Shown here in pieces: positions 40,615 to 49,510 of a stretch of DNA of 64,000 nt. The stretch's first letter is position 1. Each line of letters starts with the position of its first letter. Under the pieces are notes generated by a model. It saw only the letters and a list, made by a program, of their open reading frames with translations. It was not told the DNA's origin and ran no database searches. The stretch lies in NCBI RefSeq assembly GCF_018324385.1, contig NZ_AP019536.1, positions 372,001 to 436,000 on the forward strand, given 5' to 3'. Made by a program: the position numbers and the translations under genes. The stretch is from Ferrigenium kumadai (lineage in GTDB: Bacteria > Pseudomonadota > Gammaproteobacteria > Burkholderiales > Gallionellaceae).

Positions 40615-41091
40615 ATGACCACCACATTTCGGCACTCCGCAGGATTCGGCAAAAGAATTGAATATTGGATCATCGGCCTCATGCTCAAGGAAGGCATGGA
40701 TGTTTACGTTCCTCTCGTTGACGATCATGCTGTTGATGCAATAGTCCGGCGCAAAGATGGAAGCATTGCCCTTGTACAAATCAAGGCACGCTCAAAAACA
40801 GTCGCTTTTGGCGATGCTGCACTGTACGCAGCCATTACACACGAGAACCGAGCTGACTACTGGTTTGTTTTCTACTCTGAGCGTCTTGAAACAATCTGGC
40901 TCATGACCTCCGAAGAGTTCCTCGAAGAATCAAATCAAAACAAGAACGGAAAAAACATTGGCTTGCGCAGCGTCTGGTTTAACGGCAAGCGCACAGATCG
41001 CAAGACAGGAGAAAAATCAGAATATGTCAAAGAACGTTACTTGCGTTATGTCGTTAAAGACTTTACCAGGCTCGCAATGCAGAAGGTCTAA
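40615..41091 (+). CDS. Small PD-(D/E)xK-like nuclease protein
   Basis: A 158-residue protein with a restriction-nuclease-like core: E16 in GKRIEYWIIGLML, D41 in VDDHAVDAIVRR and Q55-I-K57 in IALVQIKARS. The Q-x-K variant is seen in some members of this superfamily. The C-terminal part (WFVFYSERLETIWLMTSEEFLEE) also fits the fold. It may be a resolvase-like or standalone nuclease; the partner is unclear. The next gene, an HNH endonuclease, starts 78 bp later. Confidence 0.6.
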   Translation: MTTTFRHSAGFGKRIEYWIIGLMLKEGMDVYVPLVDDHAVDAIVRRKDGSIALVQIKARSKTVAFGDAALYAAITHENRADYWFVFYSERLETIWLMTSEEFLEESNQNKNGKNIGLRSVWFNGKRTDRKTGEKSEYVKERYLRYVVKDFTRLAMQKV

Positions 41092-41169
41092 CCTTGCGTT
41101 CGAGCGTGATGCCGAAAAAGCGCGGCGTCCCTCAACTTTACGTCGTGCTTCTCTATTAACTGGCCGTAT

Positions 41170-42003
41170 ATGGAACTGAAAAAAACTCAGGATCTCTTTT
41201 CTCTTTCAACTGGAGACATTGTCAGCAAGCGAAATCTGTATGACCTCGTGCAGTTCTCGAAAGTCGAGGCATCTCCCTACTGGTCTGGTACGGATGGCAT
41301 TATTGGCAATACGCCACAGCAAGGAATAAATTGGGTCGGTCAGCCACCTGAAGTTCAGGCGGTGATAATCAAGACGCGCCCAGGTTCCTACGACGACGAT
41401 GGATGGTCTGACGAAGCTAAAACTTCCTACCGCTATTCCTTCAAAGCAAGGGACAGTGAAATCTCATATACCGAAAAAGCAAATGAAGTCCTTGTTAAGC
41501 AGCCTCAACATCTTTATCCAATATTCCTGTTCACGGAACACAAAGATGGGTGGTACTTTGAGGGGGATTTTTCAGTTTCTGAAATAGAAAATAAATTCGT
41601 CGTCCTGCATCGTGGCCTAGCTTCTGTTGCTGAGATTTCCGCACCGCAGGATGAGCTGTTGTTTCTAGAGGGTGAGAGGAAGTACGTTACGCACCTTATG
41701 GCTGAAAGAAGCAAGGGGGTTGTGAAGTCGCTGAAAAGCGTCGAGTCATGGCTATGCGATATATGTGGTGAGGATTTTTTCGTCAGGTACGGAGCCAAAT
41801 ACATTGAAGCCCACCACAAGGTCCCAATATCCACTTATTCCGCGAGCTATGTCGTCAGCCTTTCAGACTTTGCTCTTCTCTGCCCTAACTGTCACAAGGC
41901 GGTTCACATCTATATGAAGAAATGCGGCTATGAGTACGCGAAAATCAAAAGCGTTTTGGGCGCAAAAGCCCAACCCATCATTCCACCGGACGCTGTGCGA
42001 TAA
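41170..42003 (+). CDS. HNH endonuclease with N-terminal sensor-like domain
   Basis: A 277-residue protein with a C-terminal HNH nuclease: zinc C196-x2-C199, E213-A-H-H, and LLCPNCHKAVH (C238-x2-C241). The N-terminal 150 residues form a beta-rich domain (for example GIIGNTPQQGINWVGQPPEVQAVIIKTRPGS) that may read modified or foreign DNA, as in type IV enzymes with SRA-type domains, but I cannot assign it. Its location in the defence cargo supports a restriction role. Confidence 0.75.
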   Translation: MELKKTQDLFSLSTGDIVSKRNLYDLVQFSKVEASPYWSGTDGIIGNTPQQGINWVGQPPEVQAVIIKTRPGSYDDDGWSDEAKTSYRYSFKARDSEISYTEKANEVLVKQPQHLYPIFLFTEHKDGWYFEGDFSVSEIENKFVVLHRGLASVAEISAPQDELLFLEGERKYVTHLMAERSKGVVKSLKSVESWLCDICGEDFFVRYGAKYIEAHHKVPISTYSASYVVSLSDFALLCPNCHKAVHIYMKKCGYEYAKIKSVLGAKAQPIIPPDAVR

Positions 42004-42432
42004 AGTCGCGCAGCGCCGGTGAATTCAAACGTAGCTAATGGCCAGCTGCAGGGGCGATCCGCCTATCGGCGGCGCGCCCCTGAACTTGAACATTGAACGT
42101 CTGGTATTGAGCAAGTACCGGAAGAAATTTCAAGCAAGCCGGCAGGACGGCTAAGGCCGAAGTCCGGTCGTCGGCCAGAACAGGCAGTCTGATAGGAAGG
42201 TCGTGGTGGCCGTTATCGACCAGAAGCTGTCGGCCGATTCGTCTGGCTGGATGACTGCACAAGACTGCTTGCGGTCGGTCATAATCGGCCGCGCTATCAA
42301 CGTGCTGTCGAAATTCTGTAGAAATTTACATCGTGGCAAGCACAGATGCCATTGATCTGAGAGCGAATTAATAAGGGGCGCAAGGAGAAATTGGCCGCGG
42401 CTCCCACTGCGCCGCCCACGGGTGAATACGCT
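42004..42432. other. Intergenic region between convergent genes
   Basis: About 430 bp. The only clear structure is a hairpin at 42049-42082. The rest contains low-value open frames and cggccga/tcggccg-rich debris; I see no gene. Confidence 0.4.
42049..42082. terminator. GC-rich two-tier hairpin
   Basis: caggggcg (42049-42056) pairs with cgcccctg (42075-42082); inside, ccgcc (42059-42063) pairs with ggcgg (42068-42072) around a 4-nt loop. It lies between convergent genes, so may end both messages, but there is no T-run. Confidence 0.45.
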
Positions 42433-45400
42433 TCAGCTCGGCGACGAAGGGCAGATGGTTGAGAAGTCGCAGCGAGTGCAATGGTGACCTACGATCGAAC
42501 TGGTTTCTCCCGAGAGCAGCCGTATAGCAGCTCCATACGACTTCGTTGCCTCAATCCGCTTAGCGCCTGGAACGTCGTCCACCTTTTCGGAAAGAACGTA
42601 GTTCAATGTCATCTTCTTCGAGCCGGAGACATTGAGCCCCGGGACTAGGGGCTTAAGCACCGTGGACAGGTCTGCGACTCGTCTGCGTGCGAACCTCACC
42701 ATCGCATATTCAAGAGCATAGCTACCGTTGATTGCAAAACCCCAAGGCATCTGCACGGTGACACCCCCGACGACAGCAGAAGGCTCATAGAAACTACCGC
42801 CGCGCACCCGTGCGGATTTTATGAGTGCGGTACCGCGAGCCATCGCGTATTGAGCGTCCCTCCAAAGCGTAGGGTCCTCAACAGCCGAAGGCAACTTCCG
42901 AGTGGTCCACGCAGCTGAAAGCGATGCCTCTGATGAGCCCATGGCTCCGGATGCCACCGCCTTAAGTGCATCGAGCACTGCTCTACGGGCTCGAATCGAG
43001 ACATCAACATCTGCTTCGCTTTGGAGCCCCAATATCCGGGAGTACCAGTAGTTGAGCGAGCACATCACGTAAGAGTCAAAATCCTCGAAGCTCAGCGTGC
43101 TTGGTACAACGAACGCCTTTGTCGTGGCTACCTTCGCCGCTTTTAAAACTGGGCCGCCAAAAATTTGAGGCGTGAACTTTTGCGGGAAGTGAGTAAACTG
43201 TGGAGCAAGAGTGTGGTCGCCGAACTTATTGTCTTGGTAGACGTAAAGGTGACGCTTCGCACGAGAGACAGCAACATATAGCAAGTTGTTCCGTTCGACC
43301 GCGGACTCGCTCTCGTACTCCTCTATGCTGCTGCCCAATGCCTCAGGTGGCACTATGTCGAGGATGCCTTCTGGTCGCCAGCTAGGTTTCTGTCCACCGT
43401 AGTTGTCAGCGGTGACGTACGCCACATGCACCGCCTCAAATTCAAGGCCCTTGCTCCCATGCACTGTCATAAGACGCACGCCGTCAAGGCTTCCAGCCTC
43501 AGGAGGAAGCTCGCGCTGAACTTGGCTGTCTCCAATGCGCTGACGTAGGCGTTGTCGCATCAGGAAGCGAGAAAGCCGCGCTTCTTTTATCTCGCCATCA
43601 CCGTTGCGAACGGCGTAGGCGAACTGCCATAAGGCGATTCGCTTGACCCAGGCTTGGACGGACACGTCCGCAGTAGGCGGGAGACAAAATCGCCTCTCGA
43701 GCAGTATGTCGCATACAAAGTCCCAAGGATTTGAATTGTGGCTATGTTTGCCAATCAACTGACGCAAGTTCGCGACAACGACTTGCCCAGCCGAGGAGAG
43801 CCCGGGCGGAGGAGAGTGCAGCCACCTACCGCGCTGACGCGCCACATCGGCCTCGGTCGCATGTAAAAGCACATTGACGTCGCTCATGGACATGCTCAGT
43901 CCAGCATTGCCAAAAAGGCCAATCAACGCCTTAGGACGGCGCTCTACTAGCAATTGCATTAGGCAGAGCAACTGCTTTATCTCTGTGCGTTGCGCCAGTT
44001 CTCCGATATGGATGACTGGAATCCCCTGCCCTGCTAAGAGCTCCGAGGCTCTTTGCACATCCGAAGCGCTCCGACAGAGGACTGCCTGTTGGCCAAACGA
44101 CACACCTTGATGACGCAGAGCCTGAATGTTCTGCAGAACTGAGCTCAGGATGGCGTCTCGTTCGGAGCACGTTACGACGACTGGTTTTTCTCCGCAATTT
44201 CCCTTTGTCGCCATCACGTCATCTAGCGGCATTGCCGACTCCAGCATGTGAATGCGCCCCACATGCTGCGTGAGGTCAACAATCTCTTGCGTACTTCGAC
44301 GATTGTTGCTGAGTGGATAGCGCTGAATCTTCGTTCCGTCAGCATGTGCTTTGAACACCGTGTCGAATTTTAGTAGGCTCTTGAGCGATGCTCCGCGCCA
44401 GTGGTGGATGGCCTGACGTACATCTCCAACCACCCAGATGGATTTCTTTTGTGCGAGCTGACGCAGCATCTCGACCATCGCTTGGGTCACGTCCTGATAC
44501 TCATCAACGAGCACGTACTGGAACCGGTCAACGAGTTCGGTGAACGGCGCGCGGCCAGCCTTGAGCGCGACGGCTGGTTTCGCTATTAGGTCAACAAAAT
44601 CGACTGACTTGCGCTCGGTTAACAGGACCTCGTAAAGCTCGTAAATGGTTGCCACATCCAAGCGTTTACGTTGCAGTTCAAGGTCTGGCACCGGATGGCT
44701 TTCGACGAAGCTTCGATAAGCAGCGGGAGTGACGAGTTCCTCTTTGAGGCGTGTTATGCCTTCAATAACAGGACCCAGCCACTCGTAAGGGTCTTCAACG
44801 CGCAAAAAGTTGGTCAGGGTGACGCGAGGGAGGGCCGCGACCAGCATCGTCATGGACGAGAGAAGGTCCGACACGTGCAGTTCGGCTTCCAGTCCAAAGT
44901 GTTGGTGGTACTTGCGCAGGAACTCGAGACCGAACGAGTGGAAGGTTCCAGCCCAGATCTCCGTGGCTTCGCTGATGCCAGAGCTTCTGAGCCGCTCCAC
45001 CAGTTCGAGGGCAGCCTTGTTAGTGAACGTCAGAACAAGAATCTGACTGGGGTGAACCTTTTTCATATCCACCAGGTACTTGACCCGATGAATCAGGGTA
45101 GTCGTCTTGCCGGTGCCTGGGCCGGCCACTACGTTGGCGGCGCGCTCTTCAGCCATTGCCGCAGCCAGCTGGTCTGGGCTGGGAGCACTCAACGAGGTAG
45201 GGGGGAACGCAGCCTCTGGCAACAGCAGTGCATCGAGCATCTGTTGACGGACGAACTCGAGCGGAATACCAAGCAGCTTGCCAATCTCAGTCGGTCCCTT
45301 CCCAGCCACTGCAAGATTCCGCGCCACGTCTCGGGGCAATAGAAGTTCCCGCGCGAAGACGTTGGCCTGAAGTTCCTGGCGCTCTCGAGCACCATATGCC

Positions 45401-45765
45401 TCCACCTTCATGGCTCCCGGCGAGCCCTCGCTGCCAAATAGTGTGCTCAGGTGGGCTACGGTAAGGGGAGCCTTCGAGCCATCAAGGAAGAAGTGGCCCA
45501 GCTCGTGTGCGACCAGCCCGCAGAACTCGTCGCCCCACTCATGCACACTCGTGCTGAGGTAGATGAACTGTTGGTCCCGCTGAAGGACTGCACTTCCTCC
45601 GCCCAAGTCTGCGTAGGTTGTAGCCACTTGCTCAATTGCGATATTAAGGACCTTCTCAACTTGGAAAAGGAGATCCTTCGCAGAAATTGCGGTATGAGCT
45701 AGCCCCGGAGCCAGCTTCGCTCTGGTTGCATGTGCTTCCTCTCGAGCTCGCTGGAATGGATTCAT
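42433..45765 (-). CDS. ImmA/IrrE metallopeptidase-UvrD helicase fusion with C-terminal Cys4 domain
   Basis: A 1110-residue multi-domain protein. Residues 1-185 are an ImmA/IrrE-type zinc peptidase (H87-E-L-G-H91, third ligand probably E131 in ERQELQANVFARELLLP). From about 195 an SF1 UvrD/Rep helicase follows: Walker A GPGTGKTTT (K220), LTFTNKAA, Walker B DEYQD (421-425), and HGSKGLEFEAVHVAYV, ending near 870. The last 220 residues resemble the PD-(D/E)xK/Fe-S end of AddB or Cas4, with C902 and C1096-x2-C1099-x5-C1105, but no clear D and ExK. It shares a 4-bp overlap with its upstream partner. The combination suggests a defence helicase with a protease sensor. Confidence 0.85.
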   Translation of the reverse strand: MNPFQRAREEAHATRAKLAPGLAHTAISAKDLLFQVEKVLNIAIEQVATTYADLGGGSAVLQRDQQFIYLSTSVHEWGDEFCGLVAHELGHFFLDGSKAPLTVAHLSTLFGSEGSPGAMKVEAYGARERQELQANVFARELLLPRDVARNLAVAGKGPTEIGKLLGIPLEFVRQQMLDALLLPEAAFPPTSLSAPSPDQLAAAMAEERAANVVAGPGTGKTTTLIHRVKYLVDMKKVHPSQILVLTFTNKAALELVERLRSSGISEATEIWAGTFHSFGLEFLRKYHQHFGLEAELHVSDLLSSMTMLVAALPRVTLTNFLRVEDPYEWLGPVIEGITRLKEELVTPAAYRSFVESHPVPDLELQRKRLDVATIYELYEVLLTERKSVDFVDLIAKPAVALKAGRAPFTELVDRFQYVLVDEYQDVTQAMVEMLRQLAQKKSIWVVGDVRQAIHHWRGASLKSLLKFDTVFKAHADGTKIQRYPLSNNRRSTQEIVDLTQHVGRIHMLESAMPLDDVMATKGNCGEKPVVVTCSERDAILSSVLQNIQALRHQGVSFGQQAVLCRSASDVQRASELLAGQGIPVIHIGELAQRTEIKQLLCLMQLLVERRPKALIGLFGNAGLSMSMSDVNVLLHATEADVARQRGRWLHSPPPGLSSAGQVVVANLRQLIGKHSHNSNPWDFVCDILLERRFCLPPTADVSVQAWVKRIALWQFAYAVRNGDGEIKEARLSRFLMRQRLRQRIGDSQVQRELPPEAGSLDGVRLMTVHGSKGLEFEAVHVAYVTADNYGGQKPSWRPEGILDIVPPEALGSSIEEYESESAVERNNLLYVAVSRAKRHLYVYQDNKFGDHTLAPQFTHFPQKFTPQIFGGPVLKAAKVATTKAFVVPSTLSFEDFDSYVMCSLNYWYSRILGLQSEADVDVSIRARRAVLDALKAVASGAMGSSEASLSAAWTTRKLPSAVEDPTLWRDAQYAMARGTALIKSARVRGGSFYEPSAVVGGVTVQMPWGFAINGSYALEYAMVRFARRRVADLSTVLKPLVPGLNVSGSKKMTLNYVLSEKVDDVPGAKRIEATKSYGAAIRLLSGETSSIVGHHCTRCDFSTICPSSPS

Positions 45766-46799
45766 AACCTTTCATGCTCTAGGTCGAGAAGGGCCTTGGT
45801 TTGGTCCGCCGGGAGGTTTAAGGATTTCACAGCCACGCCCCATGGAGTAGGAGATTTAGAGACTTCGGGTTTCCCGTTCTCCGCCTTGAAGGCGGGAACC
45901 ATTCTGTTGTTAAACGAGCGCTTGAACAGCGTAGTCAGCAATGCTTCTGGAGCTTCAAAGATGCTCTCAAGCCTTTTGAGAAGGGCCTTCGGTGCTCGTA
46001 CGTTGCCTACAAGAACGCCGGAAAGCAGGGAGGCCGCATAGGAACCTAGTCCTACTTGAGCTACCAGCGAACGTATAGCAGCCCCCTTGCAATTGGAAAC
46101 TTTAGCCTCGAGAGATACCAGTTGCTCCTGTAAAACGAGTCCATGAGCTATGAATAGGGCGCCAAGCTCAGAGGCAGACTTTCCGTACTCCTTTGCTGTA
46201 GCCCTGATACGAGCCGCGTGCCCAGGCTCTAGCCTTAGCATCACTTGCTCAGAGTCTGAGCTCTGCCACCCACGGAGCTCGCTTCCCAGCGTCTCAAAGA
46301 GCGATTTCGAGCTGACAAAGAGAGACTTATCTACAAAGTCCTCAAAGCCGAATACCGCAATTCTTCGAGAGACCTCAGCAAAGCTTGTCCTTTGCGAGTC
46401 AGCAAGGGAAACAAGGTGGTCCTTTAAGCGAGTTGACATCGTTACGCCAACGGTGATCTGTCGAGTCTTTGAGTGGAACCGCTCGGCGGTCATATGCGAA
46501 GTCAATTTAGTTCCTCCCGTTGAGGAAACATTAGCGAGCATTGGATGATCCGAATCTAAGTAGGGTTGACTAGTCAGTATTGAAGCAAGTTCGATAAGGG
46601 CCAAGCGAATTGCTTCGTTGGAGGATGAGGCTGATGTTGATCGTTTCCCAACGCCAGGAACTTCGAATCTGCAAGCTACTCTGCTCATGCCTTCTTGTTC
46701 AAGGCTGGCCTCTTTAAGAATGGTAAAGTAACCATCTGAAAGCCGGGATAAGAGTGTTTGCCCTTGCGCAAGGTTTACCCGGTCAAGAGTGGGATTCAT
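45762..46799 (-). CDS. Double ribbon-helix-helix-like partner protein of the helicase fusion
   Basis: A 345-residue protein I do not recognise as a whole. ATG 46799 is chosen for its ribosome-binding site (ggaggg, 6 nt away) over 46835. Two segments look like RHH folds: about 113-150 (QITVGVTMSTRLKDHLVSLA, then TSFAEVSRRIAVFGFEDF) and about 184-222 (EQVMLRLEPGHAARIRATAK, then KSASELGALFIAHGL). The C-terminal part (about 235-300) is helical. It overlaps the helicase start (45762-45765), so the two are made together. It may be a repressor cleaved by the ImmA-like domain, as in ImmR/ImmA pairs; that is inference. Confidence 0.6.
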   Translation of the reverse strand: MNPTLDRVNLAQGQTLLSRLSDGYFTILKEASLEQEGMSRVACRFEVPGVGKRSTSASSSNEAIRLALIELASILTSQPYLDSDHPMLANVSSTGGTKLTSHMTAERFHSKTRQITVGVTMSTRLKDHLVSLADSQRTSFAEVSRRIAVFGFEDFVDKSLFVSSKSLFETLGSELRGWQSSDSEQVMLRLEPGHAARIRATAKEYGKSASELGALFIAHGLVLQEQLVSLEAKVSNCKGAAIRSLVAQVGLGSYAASLLSGVLVGNVRAPKALLKRLESIFEAPEALLTTLFKRSFNNRMVPAFKAENGKPEVSKSPTPWGVAVKSLNLPADQTKALLDLEHERL

Positions 46800-46857
46800 G
46801 AGCGCCCTCCATGGCAGTTGGAGGCGCATGTTCACCCCCTTAAGAAAAGTGTAGTAC

Positions 46858-46877
46858 TATATCAACAATATATCAAC
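46858..46877. promoter_or_regulatory. Phased direct repeat in divergent promoter region
   Basis: Two identical 9-bp units (tatatcaac) at 46858-46866 and 46869-46877 are spaced 11 bp apart, one helical turn, between divergent starts at 46799 and 46891. Such phasing is typical of operators for RHH dimers. A palindrome tagtacta (46853-46860) abuts it. Confidence 0.55.
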
Positions 46878-46890
46878 CCCAAAGAATACT

Positions 46891-47925
46891 ATGACAGAGC
46901 CGGAACTGGCTGTGGCCATCAAGACCGCCGTAGACGCATGGATTCAGGCTAAATCGCCTGATCAGTGGCTTGTTGACCTTAACAATCCTGCTGAGCTAAG
47001 CGCCATGTTGGCCGCAACTGTCGAGAAGGTGCTGGTCAATGACGGCTTTACCTTGGGGGCCGCGCGGCAAGTCGTGCTGGGGGCTCCGTACTTTCACATG
47101 AAGCAAGTGTTCGTCCCGGCCGACCTTCCGGATACACCGGAGTCGTTTACTCCTGTGCCTGACGGGGCCGGTTCCGTGGCCGGTCGCGCAGCCGCGCTGG
47201 CTGTACATGGTTTTCTAGGTAAGGAGACAGTCTCTTACGGGTCGGAGAACGATGGCGCCCTTTTCGTGAACCTTGTGCCGCTACCCGGCGAGGGCAGGTT
47301 CGCTGACAAGTCTAAAAGCGGGATGCGAGGTCATACGGAAGCCGTGACCTTTCCATTCAGTGGAGATGTCGACGCACATGACCCGCGAATCGCGCCCTCA
47401 CCCGACATATTGACCTTGGTGGGGCTGCGCAACCCGAATTCAGTACCGACGACTGTGATGGTGTTGGAGGATGTGCTTGCCGAGCTGTCGCCAACCGATA
47501 TCGCCGAACTGAAAAAAAGTCAGTATTCCTTAACGGCCCAGTTGACCTTCATCTCCGGTATGAAGGAAATCTTGGGGGACGTTCACACCGCCAATGATGA
47601 GCCGGTGCTGAAGGACGTTCCTCCACTGACTATCGTTCGCTATAGCCACAGCTCGGTTCTGCCGACTGATGAGGGCGGTGCAGCACAGACAGCTTCGGAC
47701 AATTTCGAGGCCGCGTGCAATAAAGTGGTCATCCGAGTCGTAATTGAACCTGGCGATGTGCTAGTCGTCAGCAATCGGCTTTGCTTGCACGGGCGCGGTG
47801 TCGTAGGCGAGGGTGTCGGAGGTGAGGCAAGATGGCTGCTTCGAACCTACGGGTTGGACACATCAGACTTGGACTCGAGCCGGCGGCATCTGGATGGCCG
47901 CCCATCTTACGTCCTCTATCCCTGA
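46891..47925 (+). CDS. Clavaminate synthase-like Fe(II)/2-oxoglutarate oxygenase
   Basis: A 344-residue protein of the TauD/clavaminate-synthase (AsnO/VioC-like) group. The metal motif is H148-T-E150 (RGHTEAVTFPF), with the distal His H300 in NRLCLHGRGVV and the 2OG-binding Arg in EARWLLRTYGL (R314 or R318). The segment ILTLVGLRNPNSVPT also fits the AsnO pattern. Known members hydroxylate free or carrier-bound amino acids. It is divergent from the RHH-like/ImmA-UvrD pair across 91 bp. No biosynthetic neighbours are visible, so its substrate here is unknown; nucleic acid or a peptide is a guess. Confidence 0.75.
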   Translation: MTEPELAVAIKTAVDAWIQAKSPDQWLVDLNNPAELSAMLAATVEKVLVNDGFTLGAARQVVLGAPYFHMKQVFVPADLPDTPESFTPVPDGAGSVAGRAAALAVHGFLGKETVSYGSENDGALFVNLVPLPGEGRFADKSKSGMRGHTEAVTFPFSGDVDAHDPRIAPSPDILTLVGLRNPNSVPTTVMVLEDVLAELSPTDIAELKKSQYSLTAQLTFISGMKEILGDVHTANDEPVLKDVPPLTIVRYSHSSVLPTDEGGAAQTASDNFEAACNKVVIRVVIEPGDVLVVSNRLCLHGRGVVGEGVGGEARWLLRTYGLDTSDLDSSRRHLDGRPSYVLYP

Positions 47926-48436
47926 TAAGCGCTCATGGCCTACGGGGAACCTCGAGTCTTCCAGACCTGTAAGCACCATGAGTGTTTCGCCTCAGGATGA
48001 TCGCTTTCGGCCGCATCGCGTTTAACGATCCGAACGAACTAAGCAAGTGACAGTAGCCGCTGCCGATCAGTTCGGTGACACTGAAGTTCGGATGTCCGCA
48101 ATGGGTTGGTGGCGGACTCTTTCGATAACCTGACTCAGAGGCGACTTTGGCCGATTATGTAACGCTCCACATAAGGCAGATGATAGGTCGTCGACCCAAG
48201 TGATTATCCGCAACAAATGAGGGTAATGGCTGCTTTACACATCTTTCTCGACAATCTTGGCAGTGTGGTTCAATGCGCTCGGAGTATGCGTCTCCCTTTT
48301 CGTAATGTAATAAAGAAACGTAGTCATACATAAGCACTTAACAAGGATAGGAGGCTAAAATGCCTGTCTCTATATTGAAAAACATTCGGCCTCATGGGGC
48401 TCTACAACAACTATTAGCTTCCACAGGAGAGAGCCA
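47926..48436. other. Intergenic region without recognisable gene
   Basis: About 510 bp. The sequence contains fragments such as ctttcggccgcatcgcg and has no long frame on either strand. A ribosome-binding site (aggagag) for the next gene lies at its end. No repeat or RNA gene is evident. Confidence 0.4.
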
Positions 48437-49510
48437 TTGGCAAAGCGAGATCCAAACAACTCGGCCCGGAATAGGATAATTAAGTCTATCAAACTCAAGC
48501 TGAGGGAGATGTTGCCAGACGTTCTTAAGGAGACAGGGTTTGAAGATGAACAATCCCTGAACGCGACGATCGGCAGCAAGAATGATGAGTTTTTCGATCT
48601 CAAGAATGATGTGATTCACGGTCAAGAGGAGTTTGTCTCCAGATGGCTAGAGGGCTTGAAGACCAGTGCTTTGGAAAACGGCGTCGCTGCACATCTCTCG
48701 ATTTGGAAGTACCTGAAGAAGCACAAGAAATTCCGGGAGTACACGGTTCTGTTTCTAAAGCGATCATATCTCAAGCATTTCGATGAGCTATCGAAGAACC
48801 GTCCAGAGGTAGAGGACGCCGAGCTTTGGATCGGCCAAGAAAACGCGAACTACGGTCTTCTCGTCAGCCCGCGGTTTAGGAAGGGCGCTTGGGAGAACGA
48901 CAAGAGCGAGATCAGGGCTTTTACCAAGGCATACTGGACCATTGGGCACGTGATGGCTACAGGGCTAGTGATTCCTGGTAAGGAAAAGATTTTCAAGTTT
49001 AGTGACGTCGAGCAGTACCTTTTATTTTTCCAAGACACCCTGGTCCGAAATTCTGGGTCGAGGTATGAGTACGAGATTGCTGGCCACTATTGCGACTATG
49101 TCCGAAATCAAACCGATCCGAACCAAGTTCCCCTCCTGATCCCAGAGTTTAGATATGCAGGATTGGAGAAGAAGCATGTGTATCGCCTCGATTTTCTTGT
49201 GATCAACCCGTATACCTTGGACAAAGTCGGATTTGAGCTTTCACCGTGGTCTACGCACGGATATCTCTCGAAAATCGGAGGATTGACTCAGAAAAAGATC
49301 AACGAGATGGCGGCAGACAATTTTGCAAAGGAAATGAAGAAGCATCGCGCCTACTTCAAAGAGCATTCTGTCATGTGTCTTATCTACACAGATGAGGAGC
49401 TAAAGGACACGAAGAGGCTCTTCGATGAAGACATCGCTCCGCTTCTCGCTCCTGAAAGAACGCGGGTTCAACTTTCTTTTCAGATTATGGAGGAGTTCTT
49501 TGACGGTTGA
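48437..49510 (+). CDS. Unrecognised protein with nuclease-like core
   Basis: A 357-residue protein starting at TTG 48437 with a good ribosome-binding site (aggagag, 7 nt). The N-terminal 200 residues are helical and charged. Around 235-270 is a pattern consistent with a restriction-nuclease fold: E237 (PEFRYAG), D252 (YRLDFLVINPY) and E267-L-S (VGFELSPW), the last position not being the usual Lys. The C-terminal region (KINEMAADNFAKEMKKHRAYFKEH) is helical. The gene is AT-richer than the core genome. Probably a defence effector; unconfirmed. Confidence 0.5.
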   Translation: MAKRDPNNSARNRIIKSIKLKLREMLPDVLKETGFEDEQSLNATIGSKNDEFFDLKNDVIHGQEEFVSRWLEGLKTSALENGVAAHLSIWKYLKKHKKFREYTVLFLKRSYLKHFDELSKNRPEVEDAELWIGQENANYGLLVSPRFRKGAWENDKSEIRAFTKAYWTIGHVMATGLVIPGKEKIFKFSDVEQYLLFFQDTLVRNSGSRYEYEIAGHYCDYVRNQTDPNQVPLLIPEFRYAGLEKKHVYRLDFLVINPYTLDKVGFELSPWSTHGYLSKIGGLTQKKINEMAADNFAKEMKKHRAYFKEHSVMCLIYTDEELKDTKRLFDEDIAPLLAPERTRVQLSFQIMEEFFDG

